Assembly (NCBI GenBank): GCA_025055835.1
Contig: JANWWR010000076.1
Span: 1 to 35,342, forward strand
Source of the DNA: Gemmatales bacterium
GTDB lineage: Bacteria > Planctomycetota > Planctomycetia > Gemmatales > HRBIN36
Direction of reading: 5' to 3'
DNA: 35,342 bases
Shown here in pieces: positions 33,381 to 35,342 of the stretch. The notes beneath the pieces were generated by a model. The model was not told the origin of the DNA, did not search any database, and saw only the letters and a program-made list of their open reading frames with translations. Position 1 is the stretch's first letter. The number at the start of each line of letters is the position of its first letter. The position numbers and the translations under genes are program-made.

Positions 33381-34733
33381 CTAAACCTGCGGCAATTGGT
33401 AGGGAGGCCGATACGAATAGGTCAGGAACTGGTTGGCGGCCGCGTGGTTCGTGATCCGCTCGCTGTTCCGATCCCATTCCAAGTATGCCTTGGTCTTCAA
33501 AGCGATGTTTCCCAGAATGGCCGCCGTTGTGTCCCGATGGCCGATCTCCACGTCGCAGTTGGGCTGTTTTCGACTGCGAACGCAGTCGAGGAAGTTCCGG
33601 GCGTGCTCAAGCGTGCTGTCGCCGCGGGAATTCTGCACCTGCATCGCACCAATGAGCGGCTTAGCCCCCGTCCGCCAGCCGCGCTCTTTGCTGCGGTCGG
33701 CCGGATCACGCACCGGAAAGGCTTCCGTTGTGACCACTTCCGGCAAGATCTCGAGGCCACCGTAGTTCAGATAAAGCGTGCCCTTGGTGCCGCGAAATTC
33801 GATTTCCGCCGAGCGGGCCACGGCCGGGGCGCTGTTGGCGTTGTACTGGCTGAACGTCACCAGGGTATTGCCTGGATAGGTCCACAGCACCTCGAGCGTG
33901 TCTGGGATTTCGCGGTTGTCCTCGATGACGAACTTGCCTCCCATTGCCGTGACCGCCAGCGGTGCATCGTGACCCAAGGCCCAGTGAATGACGTCCAGGT
34001 AATGCACGCCGAAGTTCGTCAGTTGTCCGCCTGAGTAATCGTAGAACCAGCGGAAGCGGTAGAAAGTCCGGTTGGGATTGTACGGCACCTTGGGGGCGGG
34101 ACCGAGCCAGGCATCCCAATCGAAGCCGGGCGGCGGTTCGCTGTTGGGTGGGTTGTCGATGCCTTTGGGCCATTCATTCTGAATGTGGAAGGCTCGGATG
34201 ACGCTGACCTTGCCAATGGCCCCTTGGCGGATCAGTCCCACGGCCTGCCGGACAAGCACGCTGCTGCGACGCTGCAAGCCGACCTGAACGATACGCTGGT
34301 GCTTCCGGGCGGCGGCGACCATGCGTCGGCCCTCTTCGACGCACAGGGATAGCGGCTTCTCGACATACACATCCTTCCCAGCCATGCAGGCGTGGATTGT
34401 TTGGAGGGCGTGCCAGTGATCCGGCGTGGCGATGACCACGGCATCGACGTCTTTGGAGTCCAGTAAAGCCCGATAGTCCTTGAACTGAGCCGCCTTGCCC
34501 CCGAGCTTATTGACTGCGAAGTCGAGGTAGGGCTGATGCAGATCGCAGACGGCGGTGATTTCACAATCCTGCTGAGCGCGGAAGGCGTCGAGCAGTTGAT
34601 CACCACGGTTGCCGACGCCGATAAAACCAAGCCGGATGCGATCCCCGGCCCCGAGCACTTTGCCTCCGGCCCACAGCGTGGCCGTCCCTGCCGCCATCGC
34701 CTTGCTGAACTCTCGCCGCGTCACCGAAGCCAT
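33381..34733 (-). CDS. Gfo/Idh/MocA family oxidoreductase, Tat-exported
   Basis: The 450-residue protein is an NAD(P)-dependent oxidoreductase of the glucose-fructose-oxidoreductase type with a twin-arginine leader ([22 protein letters not shown]), so it is exported folded with its cofactor. The Rossmann motif [22 protein letters not shown] and the YVEKPLS motif with the catalytic lysine are all present. The second domain has [20 protein letters not shown], with the usual histidine. Family members act on sugars, inositols or their derivatives; the substrate here is unknown. ATG 34733 is chosen for the GGGAGG site 7 nt upstream; the frame is open 23 codons further without support. It may precede the DUF1552 gene in a transcript, but 197 bp and a TATAAT box separate them. 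Confidence 0.93.
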   Translation of the reverse strand: MASVTRREFSKAMAAGTATLWAGGKVLGAGDRIRLGFIGVGNRGDQLLDAFRAQQDCEITAVCDLHQPYLDFAVNKLGGKAAQFKDYRALLDSKDVDAVVIATPDHWHALQTIHACMAGKDVYVEKPLSLCVEEGRRMVAAARKHQRIVQVGLQRRSSVLVRQAVGLIRQGAIGKVSVIRAFHIQNEWPKGIDNPPNSEPPPGFDWDAWLGPAPKVPYNPNRTFYRFRWFYDYSGGQLTNFGVHYLDVIHWALGHDAPLAVTAMGGKFVIEDNREIPDTLEVLWTYPGNTLVTFSQYNANSAPAVARSAEIEFRGTKGTLYLNYGGLEILPEVVTTEAFPVRDPADRSKERGWRTGAKPLIGAMQVQNSRGDSTLEHARNFLDCVRSRKQPNCDVEIGHRDTTAAILGNIALKTKAYLEWDRNSERITNHAAANQFLTYSYRPPYQLPQV

Positions 34734-34773
34734 GATCAAACCTCCCGCCGCCAGGGAACTTCTGACTCCGATC

Positions 34774-34802
34774 AAGATACCCCACCACTGCTCAACTCGC
34801 AA
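34774..34802 (-). promoter_or_regulatory. Possible promoter of the Gfo/Idh gene
   Basis: On the minus strand TTGCGA (34802-34797), a 17-nt spacer and TATCTT (34779-34774) predict a start near 34767, giving a 33-nt leader with the GGGAGG site. Both boxes are only four of six. Confidence 0.35.
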
Positions 34803-35005
34803 TCAGGCACCGCTGCTGCCCTGTTTGCAGCTTCAAACGAACAAACAAACGGCAACACTGCGATGCAGATCCGTAAGCACACCACTGCACCTCAGGGTGC
34901 CTCGCACAGCATTACGATGACGTGACCAGAACCGCCCAGGTCCTCACAGTTGAGAGCCAAAGCAGGTTTGTGTCAGGAGCATGACACCCGATTCGGGGTT
35001 TTCTC

Positions 35006-35033
35006 TTGAGCTTGATTTCTTGCCGGTTAGAAT
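35006..35033 (+). promoter_or_regulatory. Promoter of the kinase gene
   Basis: TTGAGC (35006-35011), a 16-nt spacer and TAGAAT (35028-35033) predict a start near 35040 and a leader of about 120 nt. Confidence 0.5.
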
Positions 35034-35160
35034 TGGAGTGGATTTGGCATGACAGTAGCCGCGGTATCAGAGGGACCAGCTCCGGTAGCTCGGGCACGCC
35101 GGCCTTGCTGCGAACGTGGTCCGGTCCCATCCGGGACATCAGGCCCAATGAGGATCGCCC

Positions 35161-35342
35161 ATGAGCGATCACACGCCCACCTTTGGTGCTTTCCCTTTGT
35201 CGATGCAGAGGCGCAAAGCCGAAGATGTCTGCAAAGATTTCGAAGCCGCCCTGCGAAAGGGAGAATCTCCGCGGCTCGAAGATTACCTCGAACAGGTGGC
35301 CGTCGAGGAGCGGGAGACGCTCCTGAACCGGTTGCTTGCCCT
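35161..35342 (+). CDS. N-terminus of a planctomycete-type Ser/Thr protein kinase (partial)
   Basis: Sixty codons are visible before the window ends. ATG 35161 has GAGGAT about 6 nt upstream. The segment DFEAALRKGESPRLEDYLEQ followed by VAVEERETLLNRLLA matches the short helical region that opens many planctomycete Ser/Thr kinases, just before the kinase domain (FEAAWRxGxxPRIEDYL pattern). No kinase motif is yet in view, so the call rests on this N-terminal region alone; some planctomycete sigma factors and WD40 proteins share it. It has its own upstream promoter-like pair. Confidence 0.6.
   Translation, partial: MSDHTPTFGAFPLSMQRRKAEDVCKDFEAALRKGESPRLEDYLEQVAVEERETLLNRLLA

Larger units (their letters stand above)
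34734..35160. other. 427-bp divergent gap
   Basis: This region separates the oxidoreductase gene from the kinase gene. It contains the two promoter-like pairs listed separately. A minus-strand frame at 34912-35172 looks like chance. Nothing else is recognisable. Confidence 0.5.

Noticed and set aside
34912..35172. Minus-strand frame of 86 codons in the last gap
   Set aside because: No ribosome-binding site, no family, overlaps the start of the kinase gene and its promoter.

Overview
The window reads as a piece of a planctomycete chromosome, most likely a Gemmataceae-type organism. The evidence is about 60% or higher GC, ordinary chromosomal gene density, and many families expanded in Planctomycetes: a DUF1080 protein, DUF1501 and DUF1552 proteins with Tat leaders, a PVC-type CxxCH heme-binding protein of 1287 residues, a Cys-type sulfatase, a Tat-exported Gfo/Idh/MocA oxidoreductase, a kinase-like protein, and the N-terminus of a planctomycete-style Ser/Thr kinase. 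No transposase, integrase, phage gene, rRNA, tRNA or CRISPR array was seen.

Layout. 1-586: end of a DUF1080 gene, then a terminator and leader in front of leuS (710-3493), which is followed 3 bp later by a methyltransferase gene. 4280-4859: low-information gap with a possible decayed minus-strand gene. 4860-6615: sugar-nucleotide pair (LegB-like 4,6-dehydratase and nucleotidyltransferase). 6612-8321 (-): kinase-fold protein that has lost its catalytic residues and ends in a PilZ-like domain. 8459-8643 (-): a free-standing promoter, three-hairpin RNA and strong terminator, the best candidate for an undescribed element here. 8680-11245 (-): homoserine dehydrogenase followed by an apgM-like gene, probably supplying the homoserine kinase step of threonine synthesis. 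11432-12910: aldehyde dehydrogenase. 12911-13173: cluster of palindromic repeats between convergent genes. 13174-19618: a membrane-anchored unknown, a DUF1501 protein and, divergently, the large CxxCH heme protein. 19632-24645 (-): YkgJ-type cysteine-cluster protein, small zinc-ribbon protein, intradiol dioxygenase and a sulfatase with a CBM9-like domain. 24765-24886: second cluster of the palindromic repeats. 25061-25927: short-chain dehydrogenase. 25975-28647 (-): thrS and a DnaJ-type zinc-finger mini-protein. 28707-31826: argB-argD-argF, three steps of arginine synthesis. 31834-34733 (-): DUF1552 protein and Gfo/Idh oxidoreductase. 35161-end: start of a kinase gene.

Regulatory sequence is readable in several places. 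Ten promoter-like pairs share TTGAnn or TTGGCA, a 16-17 nt spacer and a TAnnnT box, and three minus-strand ones have TAGGnT as the -10. Two genes appear to be transcribed from at or within 2 nt of their start codon. leuS and argF each have a short out-of-frame upstream ORF overlapping the start codon, which suggests translational coupling or attenuation. The dispersed repeats share one scaffold (GGCGAGC, 7-nt arm, GNRA tetraloop, complementary arm, GGT) with compensatory changes in the arms. All functional statements rest on motif recognition by eye; no database search was run.
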